Source: Bacteroides clarus YIT 12056 (lineage in GTDB: Bacteria > Bacteroidota > Bacteroidia > Bacteroidales > Bacteroidaceae). Taken from it: a stretch of 64,000 bases of DNA. The stretch covers positions 496,001 through 560,000 of the forward strand of contig NZ_FQWK01000002.1 in the NCBI RefSeq assembly GCF_900129655.1, written 5' to 3'. This document shows positions 17,716-26,152 of the stretch, one piece after another (position 1 is the first letter of the stretch; each line of letters begins with the position of its first letter). Made by a program: the position numbers and the translations under genes. Under the pieces are notes generated by a model. It saw nothing but the letters and a program-made list of their open reading frames with translations, did no database searches and had not been told where the DNA came from.

Positions 17716-19263
17716 TTATTTCTTCTCAGCCTGCGCCCATTCTTTAGCCCCCTGCTCTTTCAGTTTGGCAGTAAACGCTTTTGCCTTTTCCATAGCGGCA
17801 GCTTCATCTTCGGGACTTGCATAAGCGTGCTTATACCCTTTCACAACATTCCACTCGCCACGGGTAAAGTCGGGAAACGCCACCGGAGCACAATTATTAT
17901 CCATAGAAAGCTCACCTAATTCCGCCAGACAGCACCACTCCGCCAAATCGTATACATCCATATCCAAAGGCAGACCGTTTTGCAGGCAATAAACCAGACG
18001 GCTATCCATGATAAAATCCATGCCGCCATGACCGCCAACTTCTTTTGCCATGTCACCGTATTTCTTCAAAATAGGATGTTGGTATTTAGCGACAAGCGCT
18101 TCCATCTCCGCCTCCGGTAAGAAACCATGCGAATTCAGGTCGTCTACTTTAGGCTCTACCCCCGAAGCGGTCAGTTGGTCGGCATCAAGCGCATATCCTT
18201 CTACGGGATATTTATTGGCAAATCCCTTTGAACCGGTCAGTTGATACAGACGGTTGTATGGCTGGGGAGTCATTACATTATGCTGTATTTCAATCACTTT
18301 ACCGTTAGCGGTACGAATCAGTGTCGTGGTATGATCGCCGTTACGGAAATTATTGCAAGCGGAGTCGGTTCTTGCCTCAACCAAAGACTTTCCTACTACC
18401 GATTTAGTATCCATGGCGACTAACGTTTGCATACGATCACCGCGGTGGATATCAAGAGCCTGCGCAACAGGGCCAAGACCATGAGTGGCATACACGTCAC
18501 CGCGATGCCTCATGTTATAATCCAGACGCCAGCCCAACTTATCACCCTCGCCATTTTTCCAATAATGGTTCCAGAACGGACTCAGGTTGTGGATATAAGC
18601 GCCTTGCGCACGAATCACTTCACCGAACACCCCGTGCTGCGCCATGTTCAGCGTATTCATTTCAAACCAGTCGTAACAGCAGTTCTCCAAAATCATACAG
18701 TGCTTGCGAGTCTTTTCGCTCATGTCAATCAAGTCCCAGCACTCTTTCAGATTCATTGCGGAAGGAACTTCGATAGCCACATTCTTCCCGTTCTCCATAG
18801 CACACATGGCTACGGGAAAATGATGCAACCAGTCGGTAGCGATATAAACCAAATCGATATCGTCGCGCTTGCAAAGTTCCTCGTATCCCTTTTCGCCGGA
18901 ATATACGGCAGCTTTCGGCATAGAAACTTGCTCTAAATATTTCTGGCACTTCTCCGCACGCTCCTGTTCGTAATCGCAAAGCGCCACTACTTGCGTTCCG
19001 GGAATATGGGTAAAACGCTCTACCGCTCCGGGACCACGCATTCCCAGACCTACAAATCCCACACGCACCACTTCCATTTTAGGAAGCGCCAATCCTATCA
19101 CGCTTTTCTGGTCTGCCGGACGTTGGGGAGTTTCAACAACAATCGTTCCGTTTTCCCATTGCCATTGAGTTCCCTTGTCGTTTGTCTGCACAGTGGATGT
19201 CTGCGATGAACATGCGCACAATGCGACGCACATGCCCAACAATAATACCTTTAAACTTTTCAT
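17716..19263 (-). CDS. Gfo/Idh/MocA-family lipoprotein, GH109-like
   Basis: 515 aa from the ATG at 19263, which opens a lipoprotein signal ending LCAC (Cys18); a TTG three codons upstream is less likely. The NAD-binding Rossmann motif VGFVGLGMRGPG is at about 68-79, with ALCDYEQERAEKC and YIATDWLHH following. The C-terminal block GGHGGMDFIMDSRLV...GLPLDMDVYDLAEW resembles GH109, in which a tightly bound NAD supports alpha-N-acetylgalactosaminidase activity. Lipidation places it outside the cytoplasm, unlike ordinary sugar dehydrogenases. The sugar specificity is an inference; a different NAD-dependent hydrolase or oxidoreductase remains possible. Confidence 0.75.
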   Translation of the reverse strand: MKSLKVLLLGMCVALCACSSQTSTVQTNDKGTQWQWENGTIVVETPQRPADQKSVIGLALPKMEVVRVGFVGLGMRGPGAVERFTHIPGTQVVALCDYEQERAEKCQKYLEQVSMPKAAVYSGEKGYEELCKRDDIDLVYIATDWLHHFPVAMCAMENGKNVAIEVPSAMNLKECWDLIDMSEKTRKHCMILENCCYDWFEMNTLNMAQHGVFGEVIRAQGAYIHNLSPFWNHYWKNGEGDKLGWRLDYNMRHRGDVYATHGLGPVAQALDIHRGDRMQTLVAMDTKSVVGKSLVEARTDSACNNFRNGDHTTTLIRTANGKVIEIQHNVMTPQPYNRLYQLTGSKGFANKYPVEGYALDADQLTASGVEPKVDDLNSHGFLPEAEMEALVAKYQHPILKKYGDMAKEVGGHGGMDFIMDSRLVYCLQNGLPLDMDVYDLAEWCCLAELGELSMDNNCAPVAFPDFTRGEWNVVKGYKHAYASPEDEAAAMEKAKAFTAKLKEQGAKEWAQAEKK

Positions 19264-19300
19264 GCTTCTCAAATTTAAAGTAAATAATACGGGTATCTTT

Positions 19301-20401
19301 CTATTTATGTGTCTCTACAATCTTGGTGGGCGCCATTTCCATATTCCGGCGGTCTACCTGACGTACCACAGCGGCAGCCAGTTGCAAGAAAGCGCGTCCT
19401 GTCACCGTATTTTCATCCAAAGCGACGGGAGTTCCCTTGTCACCACTCTCACAGATGCTTTGCACGATAGGAATCTGCCCCAATAAAGGAACATTCATTT
19501 CCTCTGCGAGACTCTTGGCTCCCTCTTTGCCGAAAATGTAATACTTATTCTCCGGCAGTTCGGCAGGAGTAAACCAAGCCATATTTTCTACCAGACCGAG
19601 GATAGGCACGTTCACCTTATCATTCGTAAACATATTGATACCCTTACGGGCATCTGCCAAAGCCACGGCTTGTGGCGTGCTGACAACAACAGCCCCGGTC
19701 ATGGCAAGCGTCTGCACTACGGTAAGGTGAATATCACTGGTTCCGGGCGGAAGGTCTATCAGGAAATAGTCCAATTCGCCCCAGTCGGCATCGGCAATCA
19801 ACTGTTTCAAAGCATTGCTTGCCATACCGCCACGCCACAGAGTAGCCTGATCGGGATCTACAAAGAAACCGATGGACAGCAGTTTGATACCGTATTTTTC
19901 AATAGGCACAATCAAGTCACGTCCGCCGATATTCTCCGCATACGGACGGGCATCTTCCACCTGGAACATCTTGGGCATGGACGGTCCGAAGATATCGGCA
20001 TCCAACAAACCTACTTTATAGCCCAGCTTAGCCAAAGAAACCGCCAGGTTGGCCGATACGGTCGACTTGCCTACACCGCCCTTACCGGAAGACACACCGA
20101 TTATATTTTTTACCTGCGGCAGCAATTTACCAACTTCCGGCCGTGCAGCCTGACGGCTTTCCGTGGTAATCGTCACTTCCACTTCCGGTGAGACATAGGT
20201 ATGTATTGCTGTTTCGGCAGCCTTTACCATTGACTTCATAAAAGGATCGGTCGGTTTCTCAAAAATCAGTGAGAAACTAACTTTCATCCCGTCAATACGC
20301 AAATTGTCGGCAACCATTTCGGCCTCAACGAGATTCTTCTTGTTGCCGGGATAACGCACCGTTGCCAGTGCATCCAAAATCAATTTAGGATAAAGAGTCA
20401 T
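19301..20401 (-). CDS. mrp: Mrp/NBP35-family Fe-S cluster carrier ATPase
   Basis: Cytoplasmic P-loop ATPase (366 aa) that binds and hands on Fe-S clusters. An N-terminal MIP18/DUF59-like domain (about 1-85) is followed by the deviant Walker [10 protein letters not shown] (105-113), [14 protein letters not shown] and the Walker B-like [13 protein letters not shown] do not see the usual C-terminal CxxC, so cluster binding may use other residues in this branch. It sits downstream of trmB in a run of minus-strand genes. Confidence 0.93.
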   Translation of the reverse strand: MTLYPKLILDALATVRYPGNKKNLVEAEMVADNLRIDGMKVSFSLIFEKPTDPFMKSMVKAAETAIHTYVSPEVEVTITTESRQAARPEVGKLLPQVKNIIGVSSGKGGVGKSTVSANLAVSLAKLGYKVGLLDADIFGPSMPKMFQVEDARPYAENIGGRDLIVPIEKYGIKLLSIGFFVDPDQATLWRGGMASNALKQLIADADWGELDYFLIDLPPGTSDIHLTVVQTLAMTGAVVVSTPQAVALADARKGINMFTNDKVNVPILGLVENMAWFTPAELPENKYYIFGKEGAKSLAEEMNVPLLGQIPIVQSICESGDKGTPVALDENTVTGRAFLQLAAAVVRQVDRRNMEMAPTKIVETHK

Positions 20402-20449
20402 GTTATTTACTATTTTACTATTTACTGTTTACTATTTGATAGCCACTGT
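20402..20449. repeat. short degenerate TTTACTA repeats between trmB and mrp
   Basis: The 48-base gap holds several copies of TTTACTA/TTTACTG in a row on the plus strand. No hairpin or promoter match is seen. Probably a simple-sequence spacer. Confidence 0.4.
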
Positions 20450-21208
20450 TTATTTACCGGTTTGGAGACCGCTGCGTTTGCTGCGATTGTAGCTGCGGTA
20501 CTCGTCCAACTCTATTTCGACATCAGGTTCTTGCAGTCCACCACATCGGGGAAGCCTGAACTTGACGTATTTTATGGTTAAACCGCGGTCGAGCCACTGT
20601 TGTTCATAATAGGTGCGAATGCCGAGAATATCATCCACCAAACCGGAATGATAGAGGTCGTCGGTGACAAACTCAACAGGAAGTTCGTTCTTCTCTATCA
20701 TATATTTGGTATAGGTGAACATGAAGTTGCTGTCGGTCTTGACATGGATAGTGCCGCCGTCTTTCAGAAACTTACGGTAGCGTTCCATAAAATAAGTGGA
20801 TGTAAGGCGCTTGGTCGCTTTTTTCATCTGCGGGTCTGAGAATGTAAGCCATATCTCGCTCACTTCACCCGGTGCGAAGAAGCGGTCTATGATTTCAATG
20901 TTGGTACGCAGGAAGGCGACGTTCTTCATACCCGATTCCAAAGATTCGGTAGCTCCCGTCCACATACGCGCCCCTTTTATATCCACGCCGATGAAATTTT
21001 TGTCGGGGAACATACGTCCCAGTCCTACTGTGTATTCTCCACGACCGCAACCCAGTTCCAGTACAATCGGATTGTCGTTTTTGAAAAACTGTCGGTGCCA
21101 GTTTCCCTTCATGTCAAACGGAACGTTGTCCACTGCCGAGTACGGATATTCAAAAACATGCGGATAACTCGCCATATCGGCAAACTTCTCTAACTTATTC
21201 TTTCCCAT
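20450..21208 (-). CDS. trmB: tRNA (guanine-N7)-methyltransferase TrmB
   Basis: SAM-dependent enzyme that forms m7G46 in the tRNA variable loop. The 252-aa protein has the SAM motif [29 protein letters not shown], and the TrmB signature [13 protein letters not shown] (normally WPDP, here FSDP as often in Bacteroidetes) followed by [16 protein letters not shown]. The start lies 9 bases after the MBL hydrolase stop, consistent with one transcript from ilvE onward. Confidence 0.93.
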   Translation of the reverse strand: MGKNKLEKFADMASYPHVFEYPYSAVDNVPFDMKGNWHRQFFKNDNPIVLELGCGRGEYTVGLGRMFPDKNFIGVDIKGARMWTGATESLESGMKNVAFLRTNIEIIDRFFAPGEVSEIWLTFSDPQMKKATKRLTSTYFMERYRKFLKDGGTIHVKTDSNFMFTYTKYMIEKNELPVEFVTDDLYHSGLVDDILGIRTYYEQQWLDRGLTIKYVKFRLPRCGGLQEPDVEIELDEYRSYNRSKRSGLQTGK

Positions 21209-21217
21209 TCGTATGTA

Positions 21218-22024
21218 TTAAAGTATTTCTACCCGACCGGTATAGTTATAAAAAGCCCGGTCGCCAAAGCATTGATGAAACAATGCGTATTTATCAATGC
21301 CCGTACAATGACAAACTCCCAGCCTTTGAGGCAAATGGTTTTCAAAGAAACGGGCTATCACATCAAATTTCTCTTTTGCAGTATTGCGGATATGAAAACC
21401 ACCCAATACCAGTTTCAACGAGGTCTGCGGAAAATGTTCCTGCACTACGCGGATGATATTCGTAATTCCCCGATGCGAGCAGGCACTCAAAACAGACACT
21501 TCATCACCTTGTTTCAGTACCAATGCCAATTCATCCGTAAAAGTATCACCCTGTTTGTTCCCTCCCGCCAAAGTGAAGAAGTGTTCAAAATGCGTATCTT
21601 CTTCATCCGCAATAGCCAACCGGGGAAAAACAAATACGCCGGGACACAATTCGGTGACTTCATCCACAAAACGGAAACGGGTGCTATCCAAAGCGTCAGG
21701 ATGCATCACGCCGTTTTCACGCTCTTCCTTGAACTTCGGAATAAAAAGCTCTTTCTTACAGACTACTTCAGCCTTTTGATTCACCTGAAGAAAGTGATGC
21801 AGACCGCCTGTATGGTCACGATGTCCATGCGACAGTACCAAGAAATCCACATCCTTCAAATCAATCCCGAGCATCCGGGCATTACGTATAAAAAGGTCGG
21901 ATGCCCCGGTATCAAACAGCAGACGATGCCCACCCGTATCAACAAGCAGGGAAAGCCCATGCTCTCCCTGTAATCCTTTGCCGTAAACCGAATTCTCGAC
22001 AAGGGTTGTAATCTTTATACTCAT
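21218..22024 (-). CDS. MBL-fold metallo-hydrolase
   Basis: Cytoplasmic metallo-beta-lactamase-fold protein (268 aa) with the dinuclear metal motif LSHGHRDHTGG (His66, His68, Asp70, His71), the later CSHRGI (His ligand) and LGGFHI near the C-terminus. It resembles the branch annotated as dihydropterin-ribofuranosylaminobenzene phosphate synthase-like hydrolases; the real substrate is unknown. It starts three bases after ilvE ends, so the two genes are probably translationally linked. Confidence 0.85.
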   Translation of the reverse strand: MSIKITTLVENSVYGKGLQGEHGLSLLVDTGGHRLLFDTGASDLFIRNARMLGIDLKDVDFLVLSHGHRDHTGGLHHFLQVNQKAEVVCKKELFIPKFKEERENGVMHPDALDSTRFRFVDEVTELCPGVFVFPRLAIADEEDTHFEHFFTLAGGNKQGDTFTDELALVLKQGDEVSVLSACSHRGITNIIRVVQEHFPQTSLKLVLGGFHIRNTAKEKFDVIARFFENHLPQRLGVCHCTGIDKYALFHQCFGDRAFYNYTGRVEIL

Positions 22025-22027
22025 GCG

Positions 22028-23047
22028 TTATTCTACGATAGTTACCCAACCATGTGTATCGGGCTCGTCACCGTATTGAATAGCACGCAACTTATTGTAC
22101 AACTTCGTACACACAGGTCCCGGTTTTCCATCTTTGGCAATCACGTACGACTTACCGTTTTCTACATCGTCAATGCGTTCAATCGGACTGATAACCGCAG
22201 CCGTACCGCAAGCGCCCGCTTCCTCGAAAGTCAGCAGTTCTTCTTCCGGAACCGGACGACGTTCTACTTTCATACCCATATCCTCAGCCAACTGCATCAA
22301 GCTCTTGTTGGTGATGGACGGAAGGATAGAAGTGGACTTCGGAGTGATATATGTATTGTCTTTGATACCAAAGAAATTGGCCGCACCGCATTCGTCGATG
22401 TATTTCTTTTCTTTGGCGTCCAGATAGAACTCGCAAGCATAGCCTAAATCATGCGCTTTCTTATTGGCACGCAAGCTGGCCGCGTAATTACCGCCTACCT
22501 TATAGATACCTGTGCCCAGAGGCGCAGCACGGTCGAACTCACGGATAATAACGTACGGATTAGTTGAGAACCCGCCCTTGAAATAAGGCCCTACCGGCGT
22601 TACGAATACAACAAACAGATATTCATTTGCCGGATGCACGCCAACCTGCGCTCCCGTACCAATCAGTAACGGACGGATATACAGGGAAGCTCCCGATTCG
22701 TAAGGCGGAATAAAGCGTTCATTCAGCTTCACGACTTTAAGAATAGCTTCTTTAAAACGTTCTGTCGGCAACTCAGGCATCAAGATACCACGACAGGTAG
22801 ATTGCAAACGCGCCGCATTTTCTTCCAAACGGAAGATACGCACCTTACCGTCTTTGCCACGGAACGCTTTCAAGCCTTCAAATGCTTCCTGACCATAGTG
22901 CAGACAAGTAGCAGCCATGTGCATAGGAATAGTTTCCTCGCTACATACTTCCAATGCGCCCCACTGTTCGTTACGATAGTAAATTCTCACATTGTAATCT
23001 GTCTTCATATAGCCGAACGGCAGATTAGCCCAATCCAGTTCTTTCAT
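22028..23047 (-). CDS. ilvE: Branched-chain amino acid aminotransferase
   Basis: PLP-dependent fold-type IV aminotransferase (339 aa) that interconverts branched-chain amino acids and their 2-oxo acids. Family motifs include LHYGQEAFEGLKAFRG, the PLP lysine region GIYKVGGNYAASL, ECGAANFFGI and the late EEAGACGTAAVISPI. It is the first gene of a minus-strand series ilvE-MBL-trmB-mrp. The leader holds a 17-bp tandem duplication and a candidate -7 box. Confidence 0.95.
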   Translation of the reverse strand: MKELDWANLPFGYMKTDYNVRIYYRNEQWGALEVCSEETIPMHMAATCLHYGQEAFEGLKAFRGKDGKVRIFRLEENAARLQSTCRGILMPELPTERFKEAILKVVKLNERFIPPYESGASLYIRPLLIGTGAQVGVHPANEYLFVVFVTPVGPYFKGGFSTNPYVIIREFDRAAPLGTGIYKVGGNYAASLRANKKAHDLGYACEFYLDAKEKKYIDECGAANFFGIKDNTYITPKSTSILPSITNKSLMQLAEDMGMKVERRPVPEEELLTFEEAGACGTAAVISPIERIDDVENGKSYVIAKDGKPGPVCTKLYNKLRAIQYGDEPDTHGWVTIVE

Positions 23048-23051
23048 ATCT

Positions 23052-23085
23052 CGCTCGTATTAATTATTCGCTCTTATTAATTATT
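23052..23085. repeat. 17-bp tandem duplication upstream of ilvE
   Basis: CGCTCGTATTAATTATT (23052-23068) is followed directly by CGCTCTTATTAATTATT (23069-23085), with one mismatch. It lies between the ilvE start and its candidate -7 box, so it lengthens the 5' untranslated region. Confidence 0.7.
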
Positions 23086-23104
23086 CAAGACTAACTATTT
23101 GCAA

Positions 23105-23112
23105 CAAAAGTA
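23105..23112 (-). promoter_or_regulatory. -7 element for ilvE
   Basis: Minus strand TACTTTTG, a full TAnnTTTG match, 58 bases before the ilvE start; no clear -33 TTTG at the usual spacing. Confidence 0.5.
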
Positions 23113-23358
23113 ATGGTTATTCTTCATATTTCCTAAAGAAGTGTTATTTTTTCCGACACAAGCGTGCTGATACGGGCTTTTCTGTACATACTTGCTAAGA
23201 TAAAGGAATAAACGATAAGGTTATTCACAGGTTGAAACTAAAAGTTTTTACCGCTGAAACAAAAAGTTCCACACTGAGAACTAACACATTAAGCTTGTTT
23301 CAGATAGATGAATAAACAGAGAGGAATACTATCCCTTATGATTATGGGATAACATAAA
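23113..23358. other. non-coding gap upstream of ilvE
   Basis: Part of a 419-base gene-free stretch (23048-23466). It holds the upstream side of the ilvE promoter and a short hairpin (23331-23335 with 23346-23350). I see no coding frame, RNA gene or further strong signal in it. Confidence 0.5.
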
Positions 23359-23393
23359 AAGACCGCTACTAGAAAATACTTAGTAACGGTCTT
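23359..23393 (-). terminator. terminator of the FISUMP/Sus-type operon
   Basis: A 12-bp inverted repeat with one mismatch (23359-23370 with 23382-23393) lies about 75 bases past the last FISUMP gene and is followed on the minus strand by T-rich sequence. It fits the end of the second Sus-type locus. Confidence 0.7.
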
Positions 23394-23466
23394 ATACTTG
23401 TTAGAGAGAATTAAAATATCAAATATTCGTTTTCACAAACTTACAGATGATATATACTTTTTTATT

Positions 23467-24960
23467 TTAATCTTTTACACAACGAACTGAGTAACCTATT
23501 ACAGGATTAGTACCAAATTTAGAGTATGTAGGTCTATAACTCATATTATCATATTGTACATACCCATTTCCAGAGCTTTGTACATCTGTTGTCCAAAAAC
23601 TAGTACTTGAAGTAGTAATATTCCACCAATTTCCATAGAGATCTTCCATTCTAGAAGAAGAACCAGAAGGTATAAGATTCAGTCCATAAGTATCTTGCGG
23701 CCCTTTCTTTAAATCCGGATTTTCATCTCCCATAGATGTTACACCCCAGCCTTCTTTACCAGCCAATGCTCCCCAAACATTTTTCAAGCCAGATTCATAA
23801 ATCCATGAAAAAGTATCAAACTCATCATACCAACCATTTCCATCAACTCCTGGTAATTCTGCAGCAACAAATTCTTCCAAAACTTTCCATTCTGCTTTAC
23901 TAGGTAAATGCCATCCCGCCGGACATGCGCCTCGTACACCACTTGGGATAGCATCTGCACTTGCACCTGTAGCAGATTTCTGCCCCATTGCAGCATACCA
24001 ATTATATAAAACACCATATTTATTATATTCTTCTGTTTGTTTGGCAGCAGCTAGATCAGTATCTTCATAATTCAATACAAAATATAATGGATCTTCATCA
24101 CAAGTAGGCACTGCTGTTTTAGGAACATTGATTACAGGCAAATAAGCAAGATTCTCTGCCATCCAACTTTGTGTTCCAATTGTAACATATTTATAAACAT
24201 GTCCATCACGTTCATCTGTAAATGTTTCTGCTGTCGGTGGAGCTACTGTTCTCGTTAATGTAACGGCTACTGATGCTATTTTTACAGTTGCAGTTTTATT
24301 ACCTTTAACCACCAATTCGATTGACAGTTCACCGGTAAGCTGGTCTGTCAGTGCATAAGTATGAGAAAATGTACCATCCTCAGCCAGAGCAGGAGCAGGA
24401 GCAATTTCCACCCCGCCTACTTTTAGAATAAAGGTTTCCACACTGCCTACATTTACAGCAGCTTTTCCTGTTATATTTAATTCCGTAACAGTAGCTAAAT
24501 CAAATGTCTCACCTGAGGTTGGAGTAGTAATTTCACAAGTAACTTCTTGTTCAGGTTCTGGTTCCGGCTCCGGTTCAGGATCAGTACCAGATTCTGTTTT
24601 CTTCAATGTAACATTTGCTGTCGCCGTCTTTTCTTTACCCGCATCTCCTTTAACGGTCAGTTCAATCTTCATATCACCGATGGCTTGATCAGCTGCAAAA
24701 GTATAATCATAAGAAAACGGCACTTTTGTCACCTCAGAAACCGATTTACCGTTTACTTTCAGAGTTACGCTCTCTATTTCCCCTACATTAACAGCGCCTT
24801 CGCCCTTAATAGTCATTGAGGTGGCTGTTGCTAAATCAATAATAGTACCTTCAGCCGGAGCTGTAATCGAACAAGTTACTTCTTGTTGCGGTGTAGTGTC
24901 GTCGTCGCTACAAGCCCATAAAGTAAAAAGGGCTACTAATAAAAATGCATACTTTTTCAT
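23467..24960 (-). CDS. FISUMP-domain lipoprotein with two Ig-like repeats and a Pro-Glu linker
   Basis: Surface lipoprotein candidate (497 aa), lipobox LWAC (Cys17) followed by an acidic SDDD stretch that favours surface export in Bacteroides. Two paralogous Ig-like modules (about 28-120 and 141-238) share the pattern VTC(S/E)IT-P and a late ELxVKG; between them lies a (PE)n linker (about 126-138). The C-terminal about 250 residues form a Fibrobacter succinogenes major paralogous (FISUMP) domain with IGTQSWMAENLAYLP, CPAGWHLPSKAEW and the end VRCVKD. Function unknown, probably adhesion or ligand binding. Last gene of the second Sus-type operon. Confidence 0.85.
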   Translation of the reverse strand: MKKYAFLLVALFTLWACSDDDTTPQQEVTCSITAPAEGTIIDLATATSMTIKGEGAVNVGEIESVTLKVNGKSVSEVTKVPFSYDYTFAADQAIGDMKIELTVKGDAGKEKTATANVTLKKTESGTDPEPEPEPEPEQEVTCEITTPTSGETFDLATVTELNITGKAAVNVGSVETFILKVGGVEIAPAPALAEDGTFSHTYALTDQLTGELSIELVVKGNKTATVKIASVAVTLTRTVAPPTAETFTDERDGHVYKYVTIGTQSWMAENLAYLPVINVPKTAVPTCDEDPLYFVLNYEDTDLAAAKQTEEYNKYGVLYNWYAAMGQKSATGASADAIPSGVRGACPAGWHLPSKAEWKVLEEFVAAELPGVDGNGWYDEFDTFSWIYESGLKNVWGALAGKEGWGVTSMGDENPDLKKGPQDTYGLNLIPSGSSSRMEDLYGNWWNITTSSTSFWTTDVQSSGNGYVQYDNMSYRPTYSKFGTNPVIGYSVRCVKD

Positions 24961-24997
24961 GTTGCTAACTTTTTTATGAATAATAAATAATCTACTA

Positions 24998-26092
24998 TCA
25001 ATCTTTCAAACAACGGACAGGAAGCCCCACTCCCGGATTAAATTCAGAAGATGTACCCAATACACCATCGGTAGCCCACATTCGAACTGGCATAGCAAAA
25101 TCAGACATAGCAACTCCTGCCGTTGAACTCCACCAGCCTGCACTATATGTCAAATCCATCCATGCTTCTTCTCCTGCACACGCTCTAAAGCCTGTAGGTA
25201 TTCCATTGAACTGTGTTGCATTATTTTCTTCCATAGCTTCTCCAATCCAAGTAGGCAAAGGTGCATCTTCCGTATCAAAAGGCAGTTTCCACATTGTTGT
25301 AGAAGCTAAAGCTTTACCCACAGCTGTCTCATCGACAACACCATTAATTGAAGCCGCCATTTTTGCATCTACGACATATTGAGCTAAATTACGCCATTCT
25401 GTTATTGAAGGTATATGCCATCCCTCCGGACACACACCTTGTATCTTCTGTGTAGACTCCATGCTTTGTAAAGTATGACCTTGTAAAGCAGCAGGTACAT
25501 TATAATAAGCACCGTAAGCATCCAAAAATCCTTGTCCTAATTCTGTTGTTGCATCATAATCCAACATTACATAATATTTAGGATCGGTGGATGATACATC
25601 ATAATCTTGTTGCGGCAGATACCGAAGATTTTCAGCCATCCAAAGCTGATTTCTTAATTGTACCGTCTTATAAACGATACCATCACGACTATCCGTCATT
25701 GTACCAACTTTAGGTGGTTGAGGTCCGAGGTCAATAGCTAATATAACAGTAGACGAAGTAGAGGCCGTTACTCCAGTCTCTCCTTGTACAGTCAATTCTA
25801 CTTTCAATTCACCTGCAGCTTGGTCTTCCGGCAACGAATAACCATAATAGAAAGGTACTGTAGTAACATCCGGTATCACTGAACCCGCTACTTTCAGTTC
25901 TGCAGATACAATTTGACCATGATCGGCCTTTCCATATCCCCTAATAAATAACTTTTCACCGGCTCTTACCTGGATTGTTTCTCCATCGGATGGTACTTGA
26001 ATAGCACAACTGATTTGTTGTGTTTCTTCATCAGAGCATCCTGAAACAATTATAGAAACAGCCATTATAAAAATCCATAGTAATCTCTTCAT
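24998..26092 (-). CDS. FISUMP-domain lipoprotein with one Ig-like repeat
   Basis: 364 aa, lipobox IVSGC (Cys19) followed by SDEE. One Ig-like module (about 25-125) is clearly related to those of the next gene downstream (shared SCAIQVPSDG-type start, TTVPFYYGYSLPEDQAAGELKVELTVQG). A FISUMP domain follows, with LRNQLWMAENLRYLP, CPEGWHIPSITEW, WWSSTAG and the end PVRCLKD. It looks like a shorter paralogue produced by tandem duplication, with one stalk module instead of two. Function unknown. Confidence 0.85.
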   Translation of the reverse strand: MKRLLWIFIMAVSIIVSGCSDEETQQISCAIQVPSDGETIQVRAGEKLFIRGYGKADHGQIVSAELKVAGSVIPDVTTVPFYYGYSLPEDQAAGELKVELTVQGETGVTASTSSTVILAIDLGPQPPKVGTMTDSRDGIVYKTVQLRNQLWMAENLRYLPQQDYDVSSTDPKYYVMLDYDATTELGQGFLDAYGAYYNVPAALQGHTLQSMESTQKIQGVCPEGWHIPSITEWRNLAQYVVDAKMAASINGVVDETAVGKALASTTMWKLPFDTEDAPLPTWIGEAMEENNATQFNGIPTGFRACAGEEAWMDLTYSAGWWSSTAGVAMSDFAMPVRMWATDGVLGTSSEFNPGVGLPVRCLKD

Positions 26093-26152
26093 AGGTATTT
26101 AATATGTTTGTTGTTATGAGTTGTTTTTCCTTAATCAATTGTTAGCAAATAA

